Positions 24,233 through 30,651 of a stretch of DNA of 30,651 nt are shown piece after piece. The position numbers and the translations under genes were made by a program. The stretch is from Hallerella sp964501065 (GTDB taxonomy: Bacteria > Fibrobacterota > Fibrobacteria > Fibrobacterales > Fibrobacteraceae). The stretch lies in the NCBI GenBank assembly GCA_964501065.1, contig CAZCRF010000030.1, forward strand, positions 1 through 30,651, written 5' to 3'. Position 1 is the stretch's first letter. Each line of letters begins with the position of its first letter. The notes beneath the pieces are model-generated. The model was not told the origin of the DNA. It did not search any database and saw nothing but the letters and a program-made list of their open reading frames with translations.

Positions 24233-24420
24233 AACCGTGAAAATCGGCGCACAGACTTGGATGGCGGAAAATTTGAATTACGACATCGAGGGAAGTTGCG
24301 ATAAAGGCTTGCCCGGAGGGCTGGCACTTCGAACTTGAACCTGAACCTCTCATTTCTTCATCAAGAAGTATCTCTTTTTTGCCCGTCCGTTGCATCAAGA
24401 ATTCCTTTAGGATGTATTAG
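24226..24420 (+). pseudogene. FISUMP-domain gene relic
   Basis: Three diagnostic pieces of a FISUMP domain are compressed into under 200 bases. Frame one reads NKTVKIGAQTWMAENLNYD then EGSCDK (24226-24306), matching VIGSQTWMAQNLNY in the gene at 30-1241. The next frame, from 24310, reads CPEGWHF (matching CPAGWHL) and, still open, reaches LPVRCIKNS (24382-24408), matching the C-terminal FSVRCLKD, and stops at 24418. The segment between CDK and CPEGW (about 40 codons in intact domains) and most of the C-terminal half are deleted, with a frameshift. No N-terminal signal or start remains: mcrC runs into its 5' end. It is a clear relic, not a gene. 24421-24508 holds a small hairpin (24454-24479) and nothing else recognisable. 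Confidence 0.82.
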
Positions 24421-24508
24421 ACGGCTGGCTGGATGTACCCGTTTAGCGTGCCGGAGCCTGCGAAAGCTGGTTTCGGCTCTTTGGTCTTGGACTTTGAAGT
24501 CAAAGCTC

Positions 24509-25099
24509 CTATTTCCGGATTTCCTTTAGCCAGGAGCTTACCGCTCTCTCGCTTTCCGCCCGGTCGTTTTGCGCTGTCGTGCCGCGGAGGGAAAGTCCGT
24601 CCTGGACTGTGGCTTTCTTGAATTTCTTTCGAATCGTTTTGTCCGTTCCGCTGATGCCGCTGCCTTCATGGGTGCAGAACGGGGCGATGACTTTTCCGTC
24701 TAGGTTCTTGCCTTCGAGGAATGTGTAGACGGCCATGGGCAAATCCCCCCACCAAATCGGATAACCGATGAAAATCGTGTCGTATTTGTCGATTTCGCTT
24801 TGGGCGAGGTCTGCAGACAGCTTGGGACGCGCCTTCTCGCGTTTTTCTTGGCTGGCTTCTTCTGTGGCCTTTTCGTAGTCCTTGGAATAGGCGCGGACTG
24901 TCTTGATTTCAAAGAGCTTCGCGCCGGTCTTTTGGGCGATGATTTTCGCCACTTTCGCCGTGTTGCCTTCTTCGACGACGCCGACGCCGTAATTTTCGTC
25001 CGCCCGGCTGAAATAGGCGACAAGAGTTTTCGTCCCCTCGGCGAAAGCGGAAAGGGAGCATGCGAATAAGATGGTCGCTGTCAAGAGGAGTCTTTTCAT
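24509..25099 (-). CDS. Exported flavodoxin-like protein
   Basis: A 196-residue protein of the flavodoxin fold. Residues 1-21 are a Sec-type signal peptide (MKRLLLTATILFACSLSAFA), so the product should leave the cytoplasm, which is unusual for a flavodoxin. The domain begins KTLVAYFSRADENYGVG, has the FMN-loop region YDTIFIGYPIWWGDLPMAVY (about 106-125) with paired Trp, and the GKVIAPFCTHEGSGISGTDK block. It shares YFSRADENY and THEGSG with its neighbour, so the two are paralogues. ATG 25099 is chosen because it opens the signal peptide and follows AAGGAA. It is the last gene of a minus-strand cluster. FMN-dependent electron transfer is inferred. Confidence 0.88.
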   Translation of the reverse strand: MKRLLLTATILFACSLSAFAEGTKTLVAYFSRADENYGVGVVEEGNTAKVAKIIAQKTGAKLFEIKTVRAYSKDYEKATEEASQEKREKARPKLSADLAQSEIDKYDTIFIGYPIWWGDLPMAVYTFLEGKNLDGKVIAPFCTHEGSGISGTDKTIRKKFKKATVQDGLSLRGTTAQNDRAESERAVSSWLKEIRK

Positions 25100-25130
25100 T
25101 TGGAATTCCTTGTTGGGTGTTTTTCGGAAG

Positions 25131-25625
25131 TCAAGCCTTGGCGAGCCACGCTTCCACTTTTTTCTTGGAGTTCTTGGCCTCGGAACCGTAAATGGCGAGT
25201 CCCTTCGCATCGATTTTGGCGTTGCGGCATATCTTTGCCAAGTCCGAAATGACGTTTGCGAGGCCGGAGCCTTCGTGAGTCGTGACGACGCGAATCGTTT
25301 TGCCGGTGAAATCGAGCCCGGACAGAGCCGTTTCCATTTCCGGAGCGAACGTCCCCCAATAGATGGGAGTCATGATGTAAAGAGTGTCGTAGCCGTACAC
25401 GTCGGGTTTCCTTTGGATGGGAGCGTTGCCGATTCGCCGCTTCGCTTCTTGGATGCAAGTGTTGTAATCCTTTGCATAAGGAACGAGAGGCTCGACTTTG
25501 AACGCATCCGCTCCGGTCAGCTCCTGCACGAATTCCGCAACGATTTCCGTGTTTCCTTTGTTGACGACGCCTACGGCGTAATTCTCGTCCGCACGGCTGA
25601 AATAGATGATGAGGCTTTTCGACAT
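25131..25625 (-). CDS. Cytoplasmic flavodoxin-like protein
   Basis: A 164-residue flavodoxin-fold protein without a signal peptide. It starts MSKSLIIYFSRADENYAVGV, with phosphate-loop-like YFSRADENY, then YGYDTLYIMTPIYWGTFAPE (the aromatic FMN-shielding loop) and TGKTIRVVTTHEGSGLANVI. It is closely related to the following, exported gene but lacks the N-terminal export signal, so a duplication with re-targeting is likely. ATG 25625 begins the conserved strand; upstream in-frame residues belong to the acetyltransferase region read in another frame. It lies 31 bases from the exported copy and 10 bases from the acetyltransferase stop. Likely partner is the nearby reductase or a shared redox stress response; this is inference. 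Confidence 0.88.
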   Translation of the reverse strand: MSKSLIIYFSRADENYAVGVVNKGNTEIVAEFVQELTGADAFKVEPLVPYAKDYNTCIQEAKRRIGNAPIQRKPDVYGYDTLYIMTPIYWGTFAPEMETALSGLDFTGKTIRVVTTHEGSGLANVISDLAKICRNAKIDAKGLAIYGSEAKNSKKKVEAWLAKA

Positions 25626-25635
25626 GATGTATCTC

Positions 25636-26220
25636 CTATTCTTTTTGCTCTTCGGGGTTTTGCATTTTGATGACTTTTGCCGGCACGCCGACGGCGACTC
25701 CGTAATCGGGGACATCCTTGCTCACGACAGCTCCGGCGCCGATGACTGCGTATTTTCCAATCGTCACGCCTGGACAGATGGTCGCGCCCATTCCTATCCA
25801 CGCGTTCTTTTTTATGGTGACCTTTCCGTAGGTGTATTTCGTGTGGCGCTCGTTGAAGTCGTGATTGATGGTCGCGATGTGCACGCCAGGCGCGAGAGAC
25901 ACGCCGTCTTCGAATTCGATTCCGCCCGAAGCGGAAAAAATCGCGGAATGGTTGATGAATACGCCTTTCCCGAATTTGACGCGGTTCCCGAAGTCGCAAA
26001 TGAAAGGTGTCAGAATGCGGCAGTCGGAAAGTTCGCGCCCGAAAAGGGCTTCCAAGTCTTTCACGTAGCTCGGATCGTCAGGGAGTTTCGCGTTCGCCTT
26101 GGCGCAAAGCGTCCGCGCCCGCATCATCTCGTCGACCGCTTCCTTGAAGTACGGCTCGCGCACGTCGGTCGGTCCGCCCTTGTCCATCAGTTCGTAAACA
26201 TAGCCGGATCTGTAGTCCAT
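25636..26220 (-). CDS. Sugar O-acetyltransferase, hexapeptide (LbH) family, Maa-like
   Basis: A 194-residue acetyl-CoA-dependent acetyltransferase. The N-terminal helical Mac domain includes MDYRSGYVYELMDKGGPTD, with MMRARTLCAKANA, and a left-handed beta-helix follows from about residue 70. That helix carries hexapeptide repeats such as VKFGKGVFINHSAI, VTIKKNAWIGMGATICPGVT and IGKYAVIGAGAVVSKDV, ending GVAVGVPAKVIK. His120 in TINHDFNERH is the probable catalytic base. Length and order match maltose/galactoside acetyltransferases. The physiological acceptor is unknown. It sits between the aldo/keto reductase (10 bases away) and the flavodoxins, and is probably cotranscribed. Confidence 0.92.
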   Translation of the reverse strand: MDYRSGYVYELMDKGGPTDVREPYFKEAVDEMMRARTLCAKANAKLPDDPSYVKDLEALFGRELSDCRILTPFICDFGNRVKFGKGVFINHSAIFSASGGIEFEDGVSLAPGVHIATINHDFNERHTKYTYGKVTIKKNAWIGMGATICPGVTIGKYAVIGAGAVVSKDVPDYGVAVGVPAKVIKMQNPEEQKE

Positions 26221-26230
26221 TTTTCATTTC

Positions 26231-27091
26231 CTAGTGAATTTTCCATTTGTTGATCATTTTCACGAATTCCGGGTCGAAGTGGTTCACGATTTCACTTTTG
26301 CCGAGATCCAGCGTGGAGATTTGCCGCATGTCTTCTGCATCGAGAGAAAAGTCCCAAATCTGGAGATTTTCTTCGAGGCGCTCCTTGTGGACGGATTTCG
26401 GAATCACGACGACTCCCCGTTCGACGTTCCAGCGCAGAACGATCTGCCCGACTGTCTTTCCGTGCTTTTCCGCAATTTTTTTCAACAGGGGATGGGAGAA
26501 AATGCCGTGTTTGCCTTCGGCGAAAGGTCCCCACGCTTCGGGGGTGACGCCGTAGGATTTCATCACTTCGAGGCTCTGCGGCTGTTGGAAAAACGGGTGG
26601 AGTTCCACTTGGTTCACCGCCGGGATGACTTCGAAGTTCTCGCAGAGATCCGCCAATACGTGCGGATACATGTTGCTGACTCCGATGGCGCGGACTCTTC
26701 CCTCTTTGTACAAATCCGTCATGGCGCGGTAAGAGCTGTAGTAATCCGCCATCGGCTGGTGGAAAAGATATAAATCCAAGTATTCGATTCCGAGCGACCT
26801 GAGGGATTTCTCAAAGGCGCGCTTGGCATTGTCGTAGCCGTAATCTTGCACCCAGAGCTTTGTCGTGACGAACAAGTCCTCGCGTTTTACGAGGCCTTCC
26901 GAAATGGCGCGGGCGATGGCCTTGCCCACGGAATTTTCATTTTGGTAAGCGGACGCAGTGTCTATTAAACGGTAGCCGACGGAAATGGCGTCGTAGACGG
27001 CTTGCTCGGTGACCGTGCCGTCCGGTACTTGGAATACGCCGAAGCCTTCTTGTGGCATTTCGACGCCGTTGTTGAGATGGATGAAATTCAT
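26231..27091 (-). CDS. Aldo/keto reductase
   Basis: A 286-residue NADPH-dependent TIM-barrel oxidoreductase. The catalytic tetrad is complete: Asp44 and Tyr49 in LIDTASAYQNE, Lys78 in VTTKLW and His111 in LYLFHQP. AIGVSNMYPHVLADL and NQVELHPFFQQ are family signatures, and VVVIPKSVHKERLEENLQIW is the NADP-phosphate binding segment. The N-terminus MNFIHLNNGVEMPQEGFGVFQ fits the 2,5-diketo-gluconate reductase branch. The ATG follows AAAGGAAAATA. First gene of the four-gene cluster reductase-acetyltransferase-flavodoxin-exported flavodoxin. The substrate cannot be told from the sequence. Confidence 0.94.
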   Translation of the reverse strand: MNFIHLNNGVEMPQEGFGVFQVPDGTVTEQAVYDAISVGYRLIDTASAYQNENSVGKAIARAISEGLVKREDLFVTTKLWVQDYGYDNAKRAFEKSLRSLGIEYLDLYLFHQPMADYYSSYRAMTDLYKEGRVRAIGVSNMYPHVLADLCENFEVIPAVNQVELHPFFQQPQSLEVMKSYGVTPEAWGPFAEGKHGIFSHPLLKKIAEKHGKTVGQIVLRWNVERGVVVIPKSVHKERLEENLQIWDFSLDAEDMRQISTLDLGKSEIVNHFDPEFVKMINKWKIH

Positions 27092-27608
27092 TATTTTCCT
27101 TTGGATGGATTGCTTGCATTTTCAATTTACAACTTAGAGCAAAGTCTAAGGCAAGAGGTTTCGCGGAAAATTATAACAGGCGAAGTCAAGGGCTTGTGGG
27201 CTGTCAAACGGGCAGAATCAATGACAGATTTTAGAACTTGGAACTTAGAGAAAAGTGTGGCTTGCGCTTTATGTAATTAGCAATTAGAAATGTGGAATGA
27301 GGAATTGACTTTGGAAAGAAGTGATTTGTGGGAAGTGAGGCTTGCGCAAAGGGAAGAACGTCAACACGAGCCGCGTCGAAGCGAGGCGGCAGAGTACGGT
27401 CTCTGTCCGGTGGTTGAGCGCAGTCGAAACCAGCGGAGTCGAAGTCAGGGCAAATCAGGTGCAAGCGAAGCTGCCCGTGCCAACGACAAAGCAGTCCGTT
27501 CGACGGACACAAGCGGGTCGTGTCGACGGACTTAATCCTTGACGCAGAATCGGTAACGGACTCGTTCCGCGTCTGGTAGAGCTAGCCTTGTACAAAGAAA
27601 GGCAAGAG
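27092..27608. repeat. Repeat-rich spacer between tatD and the aldo/keto reductase
   Basis: No supported gene. About 27115-27335 carries the degenerate family in reverse orientation (minus strand: CAATTCCTCATTCCACATT, CTAATTGC, CTAAGTTCCAAGTTCTAAAA). 27410-27450 contains GGTTGAGCGCAGTCGAAACC and GGAGTCGAAGTCAG, a motif pair often seen in intergenic repeats of this kind. 27474-27536 contains the hairpin GTCCGT-TCG-ACGGAC (27494-27508) and a 17-base word that returns inverted at 30512-30528. Short repeats of AACTTAGAG and GGCTTGCGC also occur. Confidence 0.7.
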
Positions 27609-28385
27609 TCAAATCCCGTAGCAATCCCGCGTATTTTGCCTTACGGTGTGCATCAACTCTTCGAACGGAATGCCTTTCGCTTTTGCCAAGACCTTTCCCG
27701 TTTCGGGAATCATCCCGGCATGGCTCGGTTTGCCGCGGAACGGGACCGGGGCCAAGTAGGGGGCGTCCGTCTCCAGAAGCAGCCTTTCCATGGGGACGCA
27801 GCTTGCCGCCTTGCGGACTTCCGGGGCGTTCTTGAATGTGAGAATCCCCGTGAAACCGATAAAGACGCGACAGGGGAGAGTCAAGACTTTTTCCACGAAG
27901 TCCGCGCCAGAGGTGCAACTGTGGACGTGCAAGGTCGCCCCTTTCAAATCCGCATTTTGCAAAACTGCCAAGGCGTCCGCGTCCGCTTCGCGCAGGTGTA
28001 GGACGAAAACCTTGCGGAAGGGCTTTCCCAGTTCGAGTTGCCGCATGAAGATTTCGCGCTGCCTTTCGTGAGAGGCGCATTCATAGTGGTATTCGAGCCC
28101 GATTTCGCCGATGCCAACCGTTTTCGGGTGCGCCCAGAGCTTTAGCAAGGCCGCTTCCGTTTGCGCATCGTAAGAATCCGCGTTCTGCGGATGGATGCCG
28201 TAGGCTGCATAGACTTCCGGATGCGCTTCGGACAGCTTCTTTGCAAAAGGAAAACCCTCCCTTTCGCAGGCGACTTGTACAATGGCGTCGGGCCTCGGTC
28301 TGACGCTTTCCCACCAGGATTCGAAACTTTCTCCCGTCCGCTCTTCGAAAGTGTCCATGTGGCAATGGGTGTCGACAAAGTTCAT
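27609..28385 (-). CDS. tatD: TatD family metal-dependent hydrolase
   Basis: A 258-residue TIM-barrel metallohydrolase; family members are 3'-5' DNA exonucleases. The metal ligands are visible: His7 and His9 in VDTHCHMD, Glu94 in GIGEIGLEYH, His130 in FVLHLREAD, His155 in LHVHSCTSG and Asp207 in LLETDAPYLAP, the full set for TatD/YcfH enzymes. HAGMIPETGKVLAKAKGI closes the C-terminal part. ATG 28385 overlaps the greB stop by 4 bases (ATGA), so the two are coupled. A longer open frame upstream reads through greB out of frame and is rejected. No clear terminator follows; the spacer beyond is repetitive. Confidence 0.94.
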   Translation of the reverse strand: MNFVDTHCHMDTFEERTGESFESWWESVRPRPDAIVQVACEREGFPFAKKLSEAHPEVYAAYGIHPQNADSYDAQTEAALLKLWAHPKTVGIGEIGLEYHYECASHERQREIFMRQLELGKPFRKVFVLHLREADADALAVLQNADLKGATLHVHSCTSGADFVEKVLTLPCRVFIGFTGILTFKNAPEVRKAASCVPMERLLLETDAPYLAPVPFRGKPSHAGMIPETGKVLAKAKGIPFEELMHTVRQNTRDCYGI

Positions 28386-28852
28386 TTGTACGAAATCTCG
28401 ACGATGGTGTATTCTACCGTTCCGCGCGGGATGGTGATGGGGACGGTCTCGCCTTCCTTTTTGCCAATCAGGGCTGTCCCGACGGGGGAGTTTACGCTGA
28501 TTTTCCCGGACAGCGGGTCGATTTCCTGCACGCCGACTAGGGTGTAAACCTTTTCGCGGTTCGTTTTGCGTTCCTTGAGCTTGACTGTCGCACCGAATCG
28601 GATGGAGCCGTCCGCGGGGGCGGCTGTCGTGACGACTTTGGCGCGGTCCAGAATCTTGTCGAGTTGGCGAAGCCTGCGGTCGATTTCCCGGAGGCGCATT
28701 TTCCCGTAGGTGTAGGCGGCGTTTTCGGAACGGTCCCCTTCGGCAGCCGCTGCGCCGACTTGGCGTTGCATTTCGGGGCGTTCGACGAACTTGAGGCGTT
28801 TCCACTCCTCCATCAGCTTGTCGAATCCTTCTTTTGAAATCGGTTCGGACAT
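28382..28852 (-). CDS. greB: Transcription elongation factor GreB-like
   Basis: A 156-residue factor that enters the RNA polymerase secondary channel and stimulates cleavage of backtracked RNA. The N-terminal coiled coil has the tip GDRSENAAYTYGKMRLREID (about 39-58), where Asp and Glu act at the polymerase active site. The GDRSENA.Y.Y.K.RLREIDRR wording is of the GreB rather than GreA type. The C-terminal FKBP-like domain includes VYTLVGVQEIDPLSGKISVN and SPVGTALIGKKEGE. Length fits. It is first in an operon with tatD and is divergent from an ABC transporter, with only 32 bases between the start codons. GreA is the alternative label. Confidence 0.93.
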   Translation of the reverse strand: MSEPISKEGFDKLMEEWKRLKFVERPEMQRQVGAAAAEGDRSENAAYTYGKMRLREIDRRLRQLDKILDRAKVVTTAAPADGSIRFGATVKLKERKTNREKVYTLVGVQEIDPLSGKISVNSPVGTALIGKKEGETVPITIPRGTVEYTIVEISYK

Positions 28853-28856
28853 GGCT

Positions 28857-28880
28857 GGAATATAGAAATTTCTACTTTTA
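28857..28880. promoter_or_regulatory. Compact divergent promoter pair for greB and the ABC transporter
   Basis: On the plus strand TACTTTTA (28873-28880, seven of eight matches to TAnnTTTG) ends 4 bases before GTG 28885. On the minus strand TATATTCC (28864-28857, six of eight) ends 4 bases before the greB ATG. Both genes lack room for a Shine-Dalgarno site, so both mRNAs would be leaderless. Confidence 0.35.
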
Positions 28881-28884
28881 AAAC

Positions 28885-29742
28885 GTGTCCTCCATCGCGT
28901 TCCAATTTACCGATATATCCTATGCCTATCCGGGCTCGACGGCGCGTGCCGTCGACGGCGTGAATTTGTCCGTAACGGAGGGGGAGACCTTTGCGCTCCT
29001 CGGACCGAACGGCTCCGGTAAAACGACGCTTCTCCGCATTTTGTGCGGAAGGATTTCTCCGGAATCCGGAGAGCTTTCCGTCGGGTGCGATTTTCAAAAT
29101 TCGGCAGGTGGGCTGGATCTTTCGAAATGCGGCGTACTGCTTGAAAATCCGGGAGTTTATCCGAGGCTCTCGATTGCGGAATATCTGGCGTTCTTCGCTG
29201 GATTCTACGGAGTGCGAAATGTCGATTCGGAAATCCGCACGTTGGCGCAGCGATTGGAACTTCCGCCGGTGTCGGCTTCGATGGGGAATCTTTCGCAGGG
29301 GACGCGCCAAAAGGTGCAAATCGCCCGCGCTCTTCTTCACCGGCCGCGCTTGTTGTTGCTCGATGAACCCGTCGCCAATCTGGATCCGAACGCGCGTGAC
29401 GCCGTTTGGGCGCTTCTCGCCGATTGGAAGCGGGAGTGTGGGGGGACTCTGCTGGTCAGCTCGCACATCCTTTCAGAAATGGAATCCGTCGCGACTTCGT
29501 TCGCCATTCTCTACACAGGGAAAGTCCTCCTTTCCCAAAAGATTTCCGCCCTTTTGACGGATGAATGCGTTCTCCACGTCCGATTGCCAAAGGGCTTTTC
29601 CGCAGCGGAAGCCTTGTCCGGAATCCCCGCCGGGACGGAGGTCTTGAAAGCGGAAACGGGGAGGAAATCTCTGGACTCCGTTTACCGCGATGTCGTCCGG
29701 AATTTTGAATCTGCGGAACTTCAAAAGGAATTTTCGAAATGA
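28885..29742 (+). CDS. ABC transporter ATP-binding protein (ABC-2 exporter type)
   Basis: A 285-residue ATPase. Walker A is GPNGSGKT (40-47), the signature LSQGT is at 136-140 with RQKVQIARAL following, Walker B is LLLLDEP (157-163) and the switch His is about 194 in SSHILSEME. The Q-loop position reads LLENPGVYPRLS, an E-for-Q form often seen in the CcmA/NatA-type branch. After residue 210 a short C-terminal domain follows. It begins with GTG at 28885, directly before the conserved FQFTDISYAYPG; no ATG lies suitably near. The stop overlaps the permease start by 4 bases, so the two form one exporter. The substrate is unknown. Confidence 0.92.
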   Translation: MSSIAFQFTDISYAYPGSTARAVDGVNLSVTEGETFALLGPNGSGKTTLLRILCGRISPESGELSVGCDFQNSAGGLDLSKCGVLLENPGVYPRLSIAEYLAFFAGFYGVRNVDSEIRTLAQRLELPPVSASMGNLSQGTRQKVQIARALLHRPRLLLLDEPVANLDPNARDAVWALLADWKRECGGTLLVSSHILSEMESVATSFAILYTGKVLLSQKISALLTDECVLHVRLPKGFSAAEALSGIPAGTEVLKAETGRKSLDSVYRDVVRNFESAELQKEFSK

Positions 29743-30386
29743 AATCCGCCGTGTGCCGCATCATGCTCCATGAAATGCGCCTTGTGCTGAGGGAACCGAA
29801 GTTCCTGCTCCCGTTCCTCTTTCCGCCCGTGCTGCTGATTGCGTCGCAACTGGTTCTTTTGCCGGGAGTCACTTCCCCGGAAATCGTTTCGCGGATGATG
29901 CTTCTCTGCTCCCTCTTGATAGCCCCGATGATCGTGCCGCTCGCGTCGGACAGCTTTGCGGGGGAGCGGGAGCGCGGCTCCTTGGAATTGCTGCTGCTGC
30001 TGCCCGTTCGGCCTTCGGCAATCTTTTACGGGAAGCTTCTCGCCCTGTTGCCCGTGCCGCTTTTCTTCGTCCTCTTTGCGGAAACGGCCTATGCGTGGGC
30101 GGCGGATTCTTGGAATTTCGGCTTCTGGTGGAAATCCGTACTGGCGGGAGTTTTGTCGAGCGTCCTTTTTTCCGCCGTTTCGCTGTTCGTTTCGTTGCAC
30201 ACGAAGACGGCTCGCGCGGCAAACCAGATTTCCCTCCTCTTCGTATTTTTCTTTTTGATGCTTTCGAGCGTCCTTTCGGATATTTATTTCTCTTGTCGGC
30301 TCGCTCCTGTTGTCCTTTTTGCGGTCGTCGCGGTCTTGTTCGGGGCGGTTTCCTCCCTTTCCCTTTCCCGTTTCCGGGAACTTTGA
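29739..30386 (+). CDS. ABC-2 type transporter permease
   Basis: A 215-residue integral membrane protein with about six hydrophobic segments: FLLPFLFPPVLLIASQLVLL, MMLLCSLLIAPMIVPLA, IFYGKLLALLPVPLFFVLFA, SVLAGVLSSVLFSAVSLFVS, ISLLFVFFFLMLSSVLS and LAPVVLFAVVAVLFGAVSS. The cytoplasmic motif DSFAGERERGSLELLLLLPV (about 70-89) is the hallmark of ABC-2 permeases that pair with a CcmA/NatA-type ATPase. It is a half-size permease that would work as a dimer. The ATG overlaps the ATPase stop (ATGA). No terminator with a T tract was seen downstream. Confidence 0.9.
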   Translation: MKSAVCRIMLHEMRLVLREPKFLLPFLFPPVLLIASQLVLLPGVTSPEIVSRMMLLCSLLIAPMIVPLASDSFAGERERGSLELLLLLPVRPSAIFYGKLLALLPVPLFFVLFAETAYAWAADSWNFGFWWKSVLAGVLSSVLFSAVSLFVSLHTKTARAANQISLLFVFFFLMLSSVLSDIYFSCRLAPVVLFAVVAVLFGAVSSLSLSRFREL

Positions 30387-30651
30387 AGATTTTTCCGGGC
30401 GAAGCGTTCTCCTGCGCAAGCCTCTCTTCGGCTAATCCCTAATTTAGTGGTCAGGAATTGGTTCTTAGTGGTTAGTTTCGCAGCACGAGCTGTGTCCGCC
30501 GAATGGGCTGTTTTGTCGTTGGCACGGGCGACTTGTGTCCGTCAAACGGACTATTTGTCGCAGCAGGATTGCACGTGGTTCTAGATTTGCTAAAGCAAAA
30601 GAACCACGGCAACTTGCACAATTCGGCGAACTGTTTTTCCATTGGCGTGGA
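30387..30651. repeat. Repeat spacer at the right edge of the window
   Basis: No gene seen. About 30430-30475 holds the degenerate family in reverse orientation (minus strand CTAACCACTAAG, CCTGACCACTAA). TGTGTCCG occurs at 30491 and 30534, with the hairpin GTCCGT-CAA-ACGGAC at 30537-30551. 30512-30528 is the reverse complement of 27474-27490. 30575-30607 folds into a hairpin: GTGGTTCT/AGAACCAC with an inner TTTGC/GCAAA. Confidence 0.7.

Noticed and set aside
24454..24479. Hairpin GAGCC...GGCTC as terminator of the flavodoxin cluster
   Set aside because: The stem is interrupted and no T tract follows on the minus strand, so it is not a standard terminator.
24335..24621. Short plus-strand open frames after the FISUMP relic
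   Set aside because: They overlap the relic in the wrong frame or run antisense into the exported flavodoxin, with no start signal and no family match.
27532..28080. 182-codon minus-strand frame inside tatD
   Set aside because: It overlaps tatD in another frame. TatD metal ligands are complete in the chosen frame.

Overview
The window most likely comes from a Fibrobacter-type bacterium (phylum Fibrobacterota, FCB group). Three things support this. There is a lipoprotein with a C-terminal FISUMP domain (Fibrobacter succinogenes major paralogous domain) at 30-1241 and a decayed second copy at 24226-24420. There is a surface protein with a very long serine-rich linker. Promoter-like sequences match the FCB -7 box TAnnTTTG, often so close to the start codon that the mRNA should be leaderless. 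Most of the DNA is GC-rich core genome. The mcrBC island at 21157-24232 looks visibly richer in A+T.

Layout. 30-1241: FISUMP lipoprotein. 1242-1789: repeat-rich spacer with a 2 x 152 bp tandem duplication. 1864-2936: rpsF-rpsR-rplI, closed by a terminator. 2996-5156: two adjacent paralogous membrane proteins of unknown function. 5157-5498: repeat-rich spacer. 5499-11693 (minus): a tightly overlapping operon hisS - SGNH hydrolase - SGNH hydrolase - MBOAT acyltransferase, probably a cell-surface glycan acetylation cassette. 11756-15238 (plus, divergent from hisS): surE-gyrA, closed by a terminator. 15441-16779 (minus): tpiA-secG-tRNA-Leu(GAG)-terminator. 16873-20811 (minus): MlaE(STAS)-MlaF-MlaD-PqiC-like lipoprotein, a lipid-transport system, followed by a BamE-like lipoprotein with its own putative promoter. 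21157-24232 (plus): McrBC modification-dependent restriction system, abutting the FISUMP relic. 24509-27091 (minus): aldo/keto reductase - hexapeptide acetyltransferase - flavodoxin - exported flavodoxin. 27092-27608: repeat spacer. 27609-28852 (minus): greB-tatD. 28885-30386 (plus, divergent): two-gene ABC exporter. 30387-30651: repeat spacer.

The accessory content is the mcrBC island with its adjoining pseudogene, the acetylation cassette, the two unknown membrane paralogues, and a family of related intergenic repeats that recurs in five spacers in both orientations. I saw no CRISPR array, transposase, integrase or rRNA. I found no clearly new multi-gene system. The least explained parts are the N-terminal half of McrB, the membrane paralogue pair, the MBOAT insertion and the intergenic repeat family.
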